Positions 47,772 through 58,776 are shown, counted from the first letter of the stretch. The stretch is 64,000 bases of DNA from Terebella lapidaria (GCA_949152475.1 OX424566.1:32738423-32802422); one strand, 5' to 3'. Notes: generated from the sequence alone by a model not told the origin. A program made the numbers and translations.

Positions 47772-48431
47772 TCATTGAACATATTTGAGACAGTGATTAT
47801 CATAAAAAGCAGAGAGTTTATTCAGCATTTCGCCTTGCATGTTGTGATCAGCGTCGATCCGTTCTACATGTATGTCAATTTTGGTGTAGACAACAAAGAT
47901 GCAAAATTCACACCCAGTCACTAACATTTGGCCTTGAACCTGATATAGGTAATTGTGATTTCTCTTCAAAGATATACGTCCATCACTGGATTCCAAACAA
48001 AAGTCAGGAAGGTTCATTGCATCAGTGATGCTGAGATCACGTGCCGTGAATGGGCATTTTATTTCCAAAACTCCTGTTTCACCATTTTGGCAAATTTTCC
48101 CATCTGGAGTAGCGCCCAGAAAACTGAACCCGGGATTGACCACAAAGCCGCAGTCGTGTATGTGAACGTCAGTGTGACGTTTGGTATAGGCCGCCTTTGC
48201 AAGGCTTTCACTGTTTTTCCCATAGGAAGCTGCAGCTCCGGCCCCTGTGGGTTTTGTGAACAGCAGTCTTGAAACAAATTTTTCATTGACTGGCCGAACC
48301 CTTTTGATGACTGATCCAAATTCTGAGGATGTTAGGCGTTTATTCCTGGCTGTGAACCAGTCCTGACAGTCACTCTGTCGCACTGTGGCTTCTTCCAAAT
48401 CGATAGCTTGGCTGACAGATAATGGAGACAC
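47772..48431 (-). CDS. YqaJ / lambda-exonuclease-type nuclease exon
   Basis: About 219 codons to a TGA stop, with the YqaJ-family PD-(D/E)xK fold signatures in order (numbered from the first open codon): DWFTARNKRLTSSEFG (24-39), YGKNSESLAKAAY (70-82, family Glu 75), FLGATPDGK (104-112, catalytic Asp 110), GVLEIKCPF (120-128, catalytic Glu 123 and Lys 125) and YLYQVQGQMLVTG (161-173). All catalytic residues are present. YqaJ proteins are 5'-3' exonucleases of the phage lambda Exo class acting in recombination by strand annealing. The first codon is GTG, so it is not a real start; the exon is entered by splicing. It lies antisense within the intron 47,640-48,594 of the THAP gene. Confidence 0.9.
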   Translation of the reverse strand: MSPLSVSQAIDLEEATVRQSDCQDWFTARNKRLTSSEFGSVIKRVRPVNEKFVSRLLFTKPTGAGAAASYGKNSESLAKAAYTKRHTDVHIHDCGFVVNPGFSFLGATPDGKICQNGETGVLEIKCPFTARDLSITDAMNLPDFCLESSDGRISLKRNHNYLYQVQGQMLVTGCEFCIFVVYTKIDIHVERIDADHNMQGEMLNKLSAFYDNHCLKYVQ

Positions 48432-48500
48432 TGCATTGAGATGTTGGTATCAGTCTTGAATAGTGACTGGAGGCTCTCCTGACATACGCGGGAACACTGT
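48432..48500 (-). pseudogene. Probable upstream part of the YqaJ exon in a shifted frame
   Basis: After an acceptor-like GGAGACACAG the minus strand reads CSRVCQESLQSLFKTDTNIS and then MQ. This resembles the linker before the YqaJ domain, but it is one frame away from the nuclease frame, the shift falling at about 48,430. Its phase-0 entry fits the upstream exon (49,191-49,050), so one indel here would explain the gene. A different exon border is the alternative. Confidence 0.35.
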
Positions 48501-48594
48501 GTCTCCACACGGGCAGGGTGCAATGGCTGATGGTGCGTGTGAATATCCTTTCAGCTGAAATGATATATAAATTCATGCTCGTTATATTTTCCAG

Positions 48595-48767
48595 ATATCC
48601 TTTGCACAAACTGTGAAAAGCTGAGGAAGGACATTGAAAAGCTACGACTGGACATAGACAAGCTGACATCAACACCTGACAGACACACGGCACATGTAGA
48701 TCCAGTACACCCTAAGCCAACCCAGGACTCCAAGTCAACCCAAACAGACCCACCCAGCTGTAGTTAG
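48595..48767 (+). CDS. THAP gene, last exon (coiled coil, stop)
   Basis: Acceptor GTTATATTTTCCAG, then an open frame joined in phase to the previous exon: DILCTNCEKLRKDIEKLRLD, IDKLTSTPDRHTAHVDP and a Pro/Thr/Ser tail to TAG. The heptad-like NCEKLRKDIEKLRLDIDKL stretch predicts a short coiled coil, the usual dimerisation helix of THAP proteins. The inferred protein is small and has no DDE catalytic domain, so it would be a DNA-binding partner and not a complete transposase. Confidence 0.7.
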
Positions 48768-49049
48768 GACCAATACGGTATCCATGTACTAGAAAACTGG
48801 TAAATACATTGAAGTCATTTTTCCCATGCTATTCATTGTATTTGATACTACATTTTAGTGTGTGTGGTTGTAATTAACTGATATCTATTCAATAGACCCT
48901 GTGGACTGTGTCATACTAGTATGTCCAGTCTCCTGAGCGGTCAAAAGTCAGAAATAAACATAATGATGAATACTACAGTATATCTTATTCCAATTACTTA
49001 CTAGCACTTGTTCTTGAAATACACTACTACATATATTTTGATCCAGTAC

Positions 49050-49191
49050 CTGATAAGTTAGTGTAGATCCCACTTGTATGTTGCCCAGAGGAGTAGATTC
49101 TTCCTCCCTGTCTGGTGACAGCAGGTAGGATAGAGGCGTATCGCTGTGCTTCGTCAACTCCTGGATGGCAGCCGTACTTGGTGTTTGGATT
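49050..49191 (-). CDS. SWIM-YqaJ gene, linker exon
   Basis: Acceptor TAAATACTTTCAG and donor CAG/GTACTG bound 142 nt. The frame joins the SWIM exon in phase (AG + A gives Arg): IQTPSTAAIQELTKHSDTP, LSYLLSPDREEESTPLGNIQ, then VGSTLTYQ. It ends in phase 0. The exact phase match across the 110 bp intron is strong evidence for a spliced gene. Function: linker between zinc finger and nuclease. Confidence 0.72.
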
Positions 49192-49301
49192 CTGAAAGTA
49201 TTTAACACTGGTTCAGTATCATATCTCGTTAAAAAATTTAACTCCAAAAATAAATTTGCAATGATCAAATGATCAAAAGAAATATATATAGCTTTCATCA
49301 C

Positions 49302-49535
49302 CTCTGATCACATATTGATGACACAACCGGCTTCCTCTTCCTTGGAGCTTGCCGTGGTTTTGCAAGGACCATGGATGTCACAGCCTCGGGCTGGATTTTA
49401 GACCCACGTGGTTTGTGCCACTGCTGGGGTAGACTGGTCGCTGATAGCTCGGCAGGCACCTCGGCAAGACCCTGCATCTGGTAATGAGCCACCGTGTGTA
49501 GCAAAGCCACGACATGAGAGCAGCCACCAGACAAC
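49302..49535 (-). CDS. SWIM-type zinc-finger exon
   Basis: Acceptor ATACTATTATTAG, donor AG/GTGATG. It encodes LSGGCSHVVALLHTVAHY with the second half of a SWIM finger (C-x-H), then EVPAELSATSLPQQWHKPRG, SKIQPEAVTSMVLAKPR and a basic RKRKP tail. The LPQQWHKPRG block is characteristic of the invertebrate SWIM-YqaJ protein family as I remember it. The exon carrying the first Cys pair (C-x-C) was not found between 49,536 and 50,307. SWIM fingers bind DNA or proteins and are common in transposon proteins. Confidence 0.78.
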
Positions 49536-50307
49536 CTAATAATAGTATGATATAAAATATTATTAAAACACTTTGTCAAAGGTCAAACTAGTTTCATACA
49601 CAGGAAAACTATAACTATTTTATGTTTCGTTCATTTACCGAGTCCAGATGTCTTTTCAGATGAATGAGATGACCATAATCTCCATGCACATATAAAATTT
49701 AGCTTTCATGATGTAATGCCCCATTGAAAATATTTATAACTTTTCATTAGCCAAGAAAGATATCCAAGGTAAATGGAAGTTTTTTCGCACGAAATACGTC
49801 TGACGAATAAGATGACAAATCAGATTGTTTACGCGATGTGGTGAAGTAAGGTTGAATGCTTGAGACATTGCATCTGAGTGAATGGTACCGTATTCAAATC
49901 CCAACTTGTCATTTTGACCAACGTATAAACGTAGACGTTATGCTTACGAAACCTCAGTCATAATGCAACCATGTATAATGCATGAGCACATCGGCCATTC
50001 AGTCATAATGCAACCATGTGAAATGTAAACGAACGCTTCAGATCGGTAAATTCACTGATAAAATTACGATGTTTTGTTGTCATGATTGATGCTACACTTA
50101 GTTACTAATGAATATAACTAAACAAATGCAAAATGGTATTATCGACTTCGCATTCATAATTCCAATACAGATGAATATCTCACCCGGCCACACAGACTGA
50201 TGGTCATTCGGTGCGGTGCCTACGACTTCTTCATCGACCGAAAACAACTGCCTTGTATATCCACTTCGCGTTCAGAAACCGAACAAAAACTGATTCTATG
50301 AACATAC

Positions 50308-50423
50308 CCATTGAGAAAGAAATTATATCCACGTTCTTTAGACCGCGCAGACAAACTAGGAAACAAACTTATATTCAAATCAGAAGGCAAAACCTCCATT
50401 CGCAGTGTACGCTGTGTGGCCAT
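50308..50423 (-). CDS. SWIM-YqaJ gene, first exon
   Basis: ATG at 50,423 (a second in-frame ATG lies at 50,432) opens MATQRTLRMEVLPSDLNISL and continues SLSARSKERGYNFFLNG to a good donor, GG/GTATGT. The RGYNFFLNG(Y/V) ending matches the 'SLExYNYFxxGYV' block that opens the SWIM-YqaJ family proteins as I recall them. It ends two bases into a codon. About 25 bp upstream is an E2F-like TTTTCCCGCGC, in the region expected for its promoter. Confidence 0.6.
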
Positions 50424-50447
50424 TTTGACCACGTGTGCAGGTGATAC

Positions 50448-50458
50448 TTTTCCCGCGC
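50448..50458 (-). promoter_or_regulatory. E2F-like site upstream of the SWIM-YqaJ start
   Basis: TTTTCCCGCGC fits the E2F consensus TTTSSCGC. Its position just upstream of the first exon would link nuclease expression to S phase. This is inference from one motif. Confidence 0.35.
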
Positions 50459-50532
50459 TTTTTTGCCCGACTTTTCAAAACGTCAAAAAAGTGGGCGGAG
50501 GTACGTTATTTACGTAGCAACCAGGATCGGTC

Positions 50533-52099
50533 TACAGATATAGGCATTTGCCATCGTAATATTCCCATTGAATCAGACTTATCCATTCGGATTTCATGGG
50601 TTTTTAGAACATGTTGGCATTTCGAGTAACAAATCATGGTGCCTACTTTAGTACACCATATGCACGGATTTGATCTAGGCCTATCAGCAAGCAGCCTCTC
50701 AGTGAAATGTAGGCCTACACATTTAGTCGTTGCAAGTTACTCGTATAGTATGTGAGGTATGTCGATATGAGTAGGCTATGGTTGCGAGCAGAAAACAAGC
50801 GTGGTGACATACTGATATTTTGCATTAGACTAGTGTAATTTTCCGTATATTCCATTACAATTGAGCTCCTGATATCCTTCCAGAAAAGAAGGAATTACTG
50901 TACGACATTCGGGTATTTACCGATACAAGGCACGGCGTGCCGATATAAATATGGCTGTGGCCAGACAAAATCGAACTGACATGCAGTTGTCACATTTTCT
51001 AATTCTACACGAAAATTGCAGTAAACTAGTTCACATTATTAATATGTGACTTTCCGATATGGTATAGATTAAGGGACAATACACAGCGCGGAAACTTGAA
51101 TTCCTTTAAAACACGCATCGCATGTATCATCACAAGACACGACCTGATTGTACAAATCTGTCCATGCACAGCAAACAAGCGCAGTGACATGCTCATTTTT
51201 CATCATCTATTAATTCTACACATAATTTGCAAAAAAGTAATACATATTCTTCGATTATTTCATTCATATTAGAATTCTGATAACACATAAGCGACATAAA
51301 ACCATACGGCGAGTTGAATTCCGGCAAGACATACAGAGTACATGTATTTATCGTTGCAACTAACACTCAGCGCAGTAATCCATATTTTTTTCATTGATGA
51401 CAATACAAACATTTGACAACATGTACTCTACACCAATATTACAAAATTTTCATAACTATTATGATTTTGGTCTTACGGTGGTATTTGTCTCTAATAACTT
51501 TTTTTTCTGAACGAAAACACTGCCAATTTTTTTAGCCTATGTACAGTAAATATAAGGCTAGTAAAATATAAGACATATCATTTTTTGACATATTCTGGAA
51601 GACACGTTTACATGGTGTCCATGTGCAAAATATCAAAAAAAATCTCAGTGTTTTATATCAAGCAAGAACAGACATGAATCATTATACTTGGTTGCATATC
51701 TGCGATAATTAACGTTACAATAACAAGCCTACAAGAACCATGTCTAAAAGTTGAATGGAACTATTTCTTCGAAGGTCCTTAAACATGTATTATTTTTGTC
51801 AATTGTCCTAAAGAAATATATTCCGACTAAACCTTTTAATATGACAGATAATTTAGGATCCGTATGACTGGTGTACGGTACATTATGTGTGCGATGTGTT
51901 CATATATTCGAGCGTGCTCAGCTGCATAAATCACGTCTTTTCTCAACCTTCGGGACGCATTGGCACACCTTAGTTCTAGATCGATATCTCAGTTATTTCA
52001 CTGGTGACATATCATTTTTTGCACGTCTTTCATTAAAACACATTTTTCTGCATGTTTATTTGAAATTTCAGCCAAATCTCAGTGTTTAAATTTTTTCAT
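50533..52099. other. Right interior of the TTAA element, no gene recognised
   Basis: Nearly identical to 40,498-42,069 in copy 1. I find no frame with protein-like content longer than about 70 codons; the 72-codon frame near the right end is preserved in both copies only because of the duplication. Confidence 0.6.
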
Positions 52100-52159
52100 T
52101 GAACACCCGGGTTTATCTTTAAATGATTCCGTGACTTTATTCACCATAATTACTCACAA

Positions 52160-52447
52160 TCATTTAATGCTTGATTGCTTGCAAATGTTGATACATATTA
52201 CAGGGGGAACTGGAATGCAAATGCTAAGTATCAATCTATTACCACCAATACAGTCAAATCTTGATGATTCCAATAACAAACGTAAAGTACAACATTTTGC
52301 AATAGTTGTACAACATTTTGCAATAGAAAACCCGATCAAATAGTTTATCAAACGACATACTGGCGCATACAGTGTGTTAGATGTAGTTGTTTCTACTGTA
52401 CACCTGATGGAATTAGCATACAACTGCCCAACAACCTATGGAAATAA
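52160..52447 (+). repeat. Block B in copy 2
   Basis: Counterpart of 42,150-42,420, again with the CSCFYCTPDGISIQLP tail and stop. It contains an internal 20 bp duplication (GTACAACATTTTGCAATAG twice), shared with copy 1. Confidence 0.7.
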
Positions 52448-53569
52448 TTTAGAAATCCGAAACAAACCCCATGGAATTGATATATGACAATTGGATACAG
52501 CATTACAATGAGCAAAAACCATGAAGTGTCCAATAGGTGAATGGATTGGCATGCACCATACATTTCTTCGTGGTCCCCGTATGTTGTGCTGCCCCTTGAT
52601 AATTCTACTCGTCCACTGGAAATATACTGTTTTCTCCGTCTAGCACATCTTTAGTCCTTGTTGACTATAGATGAACAAACAGCATAGTCTATCTGAGCCA
52701 TATCATTAGGTTTCTCATTAAATTAAAACCAGCAGGTCGACAGAAATTAGTTTTTACGGATTAATCAGATGTAGAATCCACATATTGGGAATACTGGAAT
52801 TTCACAGCCTCATATTGCTGCCTTTACCTGTCAAATGTCCCTCTGATAGATTGGCCATGTCATGGGTGTCAAGAGTATCCGTAACTGATTCATGTGGCAT
52901 CAAAGCGAGGTGGGTTCAGCATGTACCAAAGCAACTGTCACCGAAAACTGCCATCACGCCAACTGCCAGACTCAGACTCGTCTATAACTGCTTTTTAGGT
53001 CAGCATTGATCCCATATATTGGGTCTGGACTGTGAGTTCAGAGGTTTTGATGAGTGTTGAAATATTAGGCGGTTATTTTATTATGCCTTTAAATGTTTAC
53101 ATTCCACAGGATTAAACGAATAATGAAAAACTCAACACACAAATAACAAAAAAAAAAAAAACTCCGATGAACAATTCCGTATTGTTAACAATGTATTTTG
53201 AATGTACACGTATCCTTTCTACAATTTTACGATAGTCTGTCTTAATATGATTTTCTGGGCATCATCTAAGCTTTTATCTTTCGTGCTCTGATATTCGGAC
53301 TAACACGAGTAAATGGCCTCAAACGTAATGGACTTTTTTTACATAAAGCGCAGGATGAAACATACTAAATGTATTAGGTGCATGTACTATGCCATGAGAG
53401 GATTACATAACATAATGTAATCAACAGTCCACTCCTTGGAAGTATTATTGAGGTGGTCTTATAACACAATGTAATGAAACCGTCTATGGTAGTTGGGGCC
53501 AAACACTGCCTTTAGTTAGTGAAGTTTCGGTTCATTTTAGATGTTTCCAATTATAACACTGTTTAGATA

Positions 53570-54176
53570 TTGTTAGTTTGAAAAAAAAAATATTTCAGAA
53601 TGTTCAACCTGATTTCATTTTGGGATGCACGTACTAAACTGTTACACTCAATATAACTAACAATCAACATACATAAAAACATACATTGTTGATTGTTGGC
53701 TGTTCAACCCTGTTAGGTAGATTTGCTCCTTGTAGTGAAATGCGTGGAACGTTCGGTTTGAAAGTCTCTATTTGAATGGTGTGTTAGTGTTATTATGCTA
53801 TTATCCTGTTTTTGGTGTTATATAGGTTATAACGTCATTATTATCGATACTATTTTTATTACAGTATAATGCTGTTCATCATGATGTGTTGCAGCTTCTC
53901 GTATCGTCGATGTGACGTGTGATCATTTGTGTAGGATATACCACAAGTGGTAAGGATGTTGGTGGTAGTTCAACCAGTGGGCATGAGCGAGTACTGGGAA
54001 TAATGTGCTGGGAATAAAATGGTGATTAGCAGCATAACGCGTCCAAAACATTCAAGAATAGATCATTTCTTGGATGTTTTGGACGGAGGCAGTGCTTGAG
54101 CCTCCTTTATCATCCTATCGATTTTACAAAGTAACTAGGTGAGTCATCGTCTGAGGTTTCCTGACATGTTACTTAC
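53570..54176. other. Unannotated stretch
   Basis: Follows the end of the duplicated unit. I see no repeat or gene here. Confidence 0.4.
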
Positions 54177-54404
54177 TGGGACTGTGGCCATGTGTAACAA
54201 CTTTGATCAGGGGCGTGTACAGGATATAGAGGGTACAATTTGACGGCATGGGATCCGGGGCCGTTCAAGGCCATCAGAAGCTGAAGGTCTTCGCATGATA
54301 TCCGATGGACTTTCGCCTTTTTAGATAGATTACACTTAAAATACATTGGTAAATGTGGAAGAGAGTCTTGAAACGTGGAAGGCTTTTGCACAGTGCAAAG
54401 TGGG
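54177..54404 (-). CDS. Orphan 228 nt exon with strong splice sites
   Basis: Bounded by a textbook acceptor (AATAATTTCTTTCAG) and donor (CCCA/GTAAGT). One frame is open throughout: PLCTVQKPSTFQDSLPHLP, MYFKCNLSKKAKVHRISCED, LQLLMALNGPGSHAVKLYP, LYPVHAPDQSCYTWPQSQ. It begins with one base and ends with two bases of a codon, so it is a symmetrical phase 2-2 exon of 76 codons. It contains four cysteines and no low complexity, and is not repeated in the window. I do not recognise the domain, and neighbouring exons are not evident within 1 kb. Confidence 0.5.
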
Positions 54405-55980
54405 CTGAAAGAAATTATTGTTATTCCACATTCACTTGTATTATGTAATGCCCGAATCACAAACAAAACCGCAATCCTCAATCTTGCAACATGATGTATA
54501 TAATACAATAGCTAGTAAGTTTCGGCATAGACCTGCATGCCCCTCTCATGACTCTCTCGTGAGCTGATGTCAATATTTTGACACCTTAAAGAGCTTGCGG
54601 CCGGAATCGCGTTCGTGGTTAACAAATGCGACAGAAGGTTCTATAGAATAGGCCAGAAGGTGAAGGGCTTAGATGTTCTCCATCATTATATTCCAGATCC
54701 AAGGATTTATTGGGATAAAAATGACAATTTTTTTGTATCTTTAACACATGATGTTGCAGTCCATCGGCGATCGAACATTTCGATTGAAGGATCTATCTCA
54801 TCCTACAGCCCCTGATTAGACCAAAATGCTCAATCAATCGGGTTATGTGAGGGTATAAAACGTGTATTACATTAACATATTATTGCCAAGATAATTATAA
54901 TTTGACACTCAATTGAGGCTCGCCATCCACCTCGACAACTCGGCATGTTCCATATTGTTGTCTATTTCATCCTATGTAGATACAAGGCTACTACGACATA
55001 CATACACATTTTGATGGCAAAATTGCATTGGGGACAGCGCTCTGCCCCTCCCCTCAACGAAAGGACGAAGGGGTTGGGTGGCGTGGAGGGATTTGGGAGG
55101 GAAGTCCTGGTATTAGCACTTTAATTTCAGAGATAAATATATACAGGATGTGACCGTTGATCATGTCCTAGTTAACAAACAGTTCAATATGGGAACATTG
55201 TCATGCCGTAGTAGTGGAAGATAATGTTCGTGCACTGCTGACGATGGTTATATTCAAGGCTCCGTACAAACCAACTGGGTGGATCAGCTGATCACGAGCC
55301 TGACACAACTGGCAAATTCTTTGACGTGCCCGATTGTCCAGATTCAGAACATATAATTTCAGAAAAAGGCTATTAAATATAGAACATTTTTTACTTTTAC
55401 TTAATTTTCTAAGAAGCACAGTGAGGGCACGATTTTGTGAAAGATGGGTCACAAAGGAACCTATTTCATGGGCATTTAACCCCTCTAAACACGCCAGTGT
55501 TGATAGTTTTCATGAATTTCGCCGCTGGACGCATTTCCACGATTCAGGCAAACGATGGCATGGTCATTATATCCCATTGACATTATATACAGAAGTTAGA
55601 ACGATATAACTTGCAATAGGCGCAATAACTAGGTTCGTTATGATAAGGATTTCGTCGCGGTAATCAAAACGCGACAAAACTATTCACAAAGCTCTGTGTG
55701 ATAGGTAAGCAAGCCCGATGTCTGAACAGTGACTCAGTGTCGTTCTTCAACAAACCAGGTTAGGCAGCACAAAACCGTGATCCCCCAAAGAATGTATTTA
55801 GAAAGATTTTAACGCAAACCTGATCCAAACTGTGGTATCAACATTGAACCTAGTTAGTGGTAAGTTTCATTGTGGTTTATCGGTGGGTCATTTGTATCTG
55901 CAGCTTATCTTGTGTGTAATACGTTAAACACGTGTATTATGTTAAAATAGCTTGAGTAGTATACAATAACCTATTTTTGT
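54405..55980. other. Unannotated stretch with short unassigned frames
   Basis: Plus-strand frames at 54,615-54,815 and 55,334-55,609 and a minus-strand frame at 55,201-55,452 are open for 66-91 codons, without recognisable motifs or clear splice sites. Confidence 0.35.
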
Positions 55981-55984
55981 GTAC

Positions 55985-56150
55985 TATCAACCTATTACCA
56001 ACAATACAAGCAGATTTCGACGAACAAACCGTCATGGTGTCATTAGGGGCAGACAGTGTGTAAAATGTAGCTGCCTCTACTGTACACCTGATGGAATTAG
56101 TATACAACTGCCCAGCAAGATGTTGAAAGATTTTTTAGAAATCTGAAAGT
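55985..56150 (+). repeat. Block B copy, truncated
   Basis: Has the CTATTACCAACAATACAAGCAGA start and the Cys-rich tail (RQCVKCSCLYCTPDG), here extended as SKMLKDFLEI before the stop. Confidence 0.7.
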
Positions 56151-56329
56151 AACCCCATGAAATCTAATCAAAAGCCAAGAGGCTGGTGAGTTATTGGTAA
56201 GACTGGTATGGTATGTAAAATGCACTCTCTTACATATTGACGAATGTCAGGCGAAGACGTGTCCTCAACTTAATTTGAAGGCATTACCTACTGGAACAAG
56301 GTCTTATATCCGGATGAATACGCATGTTC

Positions 56330-56600
56330 AAAGTTAGTATCAATCTATTACCACCAATACAGTCAGATTTTGATGATGCCAAATCCAACGTAACATACAT
56401 TTTGCAATAGAAACAAAGCCCGACCAAATAGTTTTTCCAAAGACACACTGACGTCATCATGGACAGACAGTGTGGTAAATGTAGTTGTTTCTACTGTACA
56501 CCTGATGGAATTAGTATACGACTGCCCAACAACCTATGAAAGTAATTTAGAAATCCGAAACAAACCCCATGGAATAGATATCTGACAAGTAAATAAGTAC
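56330..56600 (+). repeat. Block B copy
   Basis: A nearly full block B, with the tail RQCGKCSCFYCTPDGISIRL and a stop at 56,536-56,538. Confidence 0.72.
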
Positions 56601-58440
56601 CTAATCACAAGCCAGGAGGCTCGTCGATATGGTATGTATGCACGAATTTCATGGTAGCCATGCCATGTATGTATATACATGCCATTGGTGGATTTCAAAT
56701 GTTTGGAAGATCCTTCGCAAAACTTGTACAAGCTGTATTGGTCCCATTTGTTGAACAATGTCTATATACTCTCACAACTTATTAAATCAAAAAGATTTTT
56801 TCAAAAATCTTCGCAAGTCAAACTTACTGCTTATCATGCTAATAAATGCAACACCACGACGCCTAGCCACGATATATGTATGTAGACACAGTACGGTTAG
56901 AAAACGTGATTGAAACAACGCAAAAGTGGCGCTTCAGACCAGGTTTCAACATAGTTTCGAAGGGACTAAATCCGAGATTTAGACCACTGCTATAAAAATT
57001 GTCACAACCTTGTGGAGATTCTGAATGGTTATGAATTCAAATTTTATACGTTGACATAATAAACGCCGAATATACCTATTTTGGTTGGGTAAGCCGTTCT
57101 GTACCCATATTAACAATTAGATTGTGTTTTTTGACTGACCCATTCTGGGCGCATTACGTGGTAACTCGAATGTGATTGTCTGGATTGCTAGATGTCATCC
57201 TGACATTTGTTCCTTTTCAGTCATTTACAGACTGGGCGGATGTCATTTCATCCTGAAAGCGCGCCCAGTCAGACTCCTGAATTATGTACAGAATTGCGGT
57301 GCGAATGACGCATGCTGGAAATTGCATGGTATCATCGTTGTCAAGTATGTGCAATATGCTCAGGTATACCTATCTTGTCACTCGAGAATATATATAGTCT
57401 GTATAGCTCAATTTTCCTGAAAAATTAATAGGCGTGTATTTGTCGAGGCTAAACACATAGCTTATCTGAAACACCATGCACTGATTTACCTAACTACATG
57501 TAGACATACTAGGTGTCGATCTCATGCGACTGCATAGGGTTTAATAATATTAATCCCATATTGCCATATTATAATTGCACGTGTAATTTCATGAAAGTAT
57601 CTCGAAAATTCTTCCTGTTAGAGGGTTGCAAGCTACATGGCCAAGCTGGGCATGAAAAACGAAATTAAAACGCTGAGCTTCGAAAACGCTGAAATTCGAA
57701 ACTAAAACGGTGAAATTCGAAATTAAAACGAAAATCAATACCAATCATCATATATCACGATATCATACTTGCACAAGTTTCTTGAAGATATTTCGAAAGT
57801 CTGTACCAATCGTCATATTACCATATTATATAAGTGAAGTTTCATCAAACAATTCTCGAAAACTACACTTCCTCTTTGAGAGTGTACAAGCTCGGTGTCT
57901 AACACTACACGCCTGACGCCTCACGAACGACCTCACTACATGCTCCTCCTCCCGGGATACTGAACATGGACGGAATACCCAAGTATAAAGTATGTGAATC
58001 ACTGTCTGATGTTACCCAAGGTGATGCACCTAGTCTAGTGTAACTTTATCTACTGTTGACGATTGTAACTTAATTACCCGTCAAGGTGTCACCTAATGTT
58101 ATTCAGTTGCAATGCGCCCAGCCTTTATTAACAGCTTGAAGATTCCTGTAATTTGGGTAGAAACCAGTACAAACCAAATTCTATCTTATGAATAATTAAA
58201 TGGTTGTGGGCCCAATTTTACTTAAATGTTGTTGTACTTGCTGGTGAATTATTGAGAAGCAAAACTGGTATGTGTATTGTTGACTATTTGGACATGTAGA
58301 TTTGATTTATGTACTCGGGAGTTAACAAGAGGATTAGGAGATGAATATCCTGTAATTATCTACCTGATGTTACCAAGTGCAAGTCCTCACTTTGCGAAAG
58401 CTTACTACTTGGTCAACACCGGAAAGACAAATCTGGTATA
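56601..58440. other. Unannotated stretch
   Basis: I see no supported gene or shared repeat. A short homogeneous run of GAAATTCGAAA words occurs near 57,690-57,730. Confidence 0.4.
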
Positions 58441-58448
58441 TCTGACTG

Positions 58449-58776
58449 ATTGTGTTCTGTGGGCGGATAATGCCAACAGGAAGCCATACATCTTGTAAGA
58501 ACTACCGGAGCTTAGTAAATTGATAATGCTCCATGATAGCTGCGTTGTTAACAGAAACAACTAGTGAGAAATTGGAACTGTCAATGCATCTGAAGGGGCG
58601 AGGGTCTGCAATCTCTGATTGTCTCGTTGTGTTCTGTGGGCGAATAATGCCAACAGGAACAGGAAGCCAACAGGAAGCAATAAATCTTGTTGTAAGATCC
58701 ACCGGATCTTGCTGAGTAAATTTATAATGCTCGATGATAGCTGCGTTGTCAGCAGAAATAACTCATGATAAATTGA
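58449..58776. repeat. Direct duplication, ~180 bp period
   Basis: TGTGTTCTGTGGGCGGATAATGCCAACAGGAAGC (58,449 on) recurs from 58,630, followed in both by CTTGT...TAATGCTC.ATGATAGCTGCGTTGT. The second copy has an extra short internal duplication of AACAGGAAGC words. Confidence 0.82.

Larger units (their letters stand above)
45982..52122. mobile_element. TTAA-flanked element carrying THAP and SWIM-YqaJ genes, 6,133 bp
   Basis: TTAA at 45,982-45,985 and 52,119-52,122 flanks inverted termini AGGTAAACCCGGGTGTTCA (45,986-46,004) and TGAACACCCGGGTTTATCT (52,100-52,118), with one mismatch in 19. Inside are a plus-strand THAP gene (46,237-48,767) and a minus-strand SWIM-YqaJ gene (50,423-47,772). Positions 50,533-52,099 have no recognised gene. 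TTAA targets and THAP domains are known from Kolobok transposons; the assignment is inference, as no DDE domain is visible. Confidence 0.78.
43848..53569 (+). repeat. Tandem duplication, copy 2 (with gene-bearing element)
   Basis: Second unit of the duplication. The flanks of the TTAA element (44,680-45,985 and 52,119-52,670) are nearly identical to copy 1, whereas 43,848-44,500 and 52,680-53,569 differ at many positions. Positions 43,480-43,847 between the units are unique, with no recognised gene. Confidence 0.9.

Noticed and set aside
48370-48733. Minus-strand frames of 60-107 codons over the last THAP exon
   Set aside because: The plus strand has phase-compatible exons with good splice sites; these frames are mostly shadows, except the short stretch noted at 48,432-48,500.
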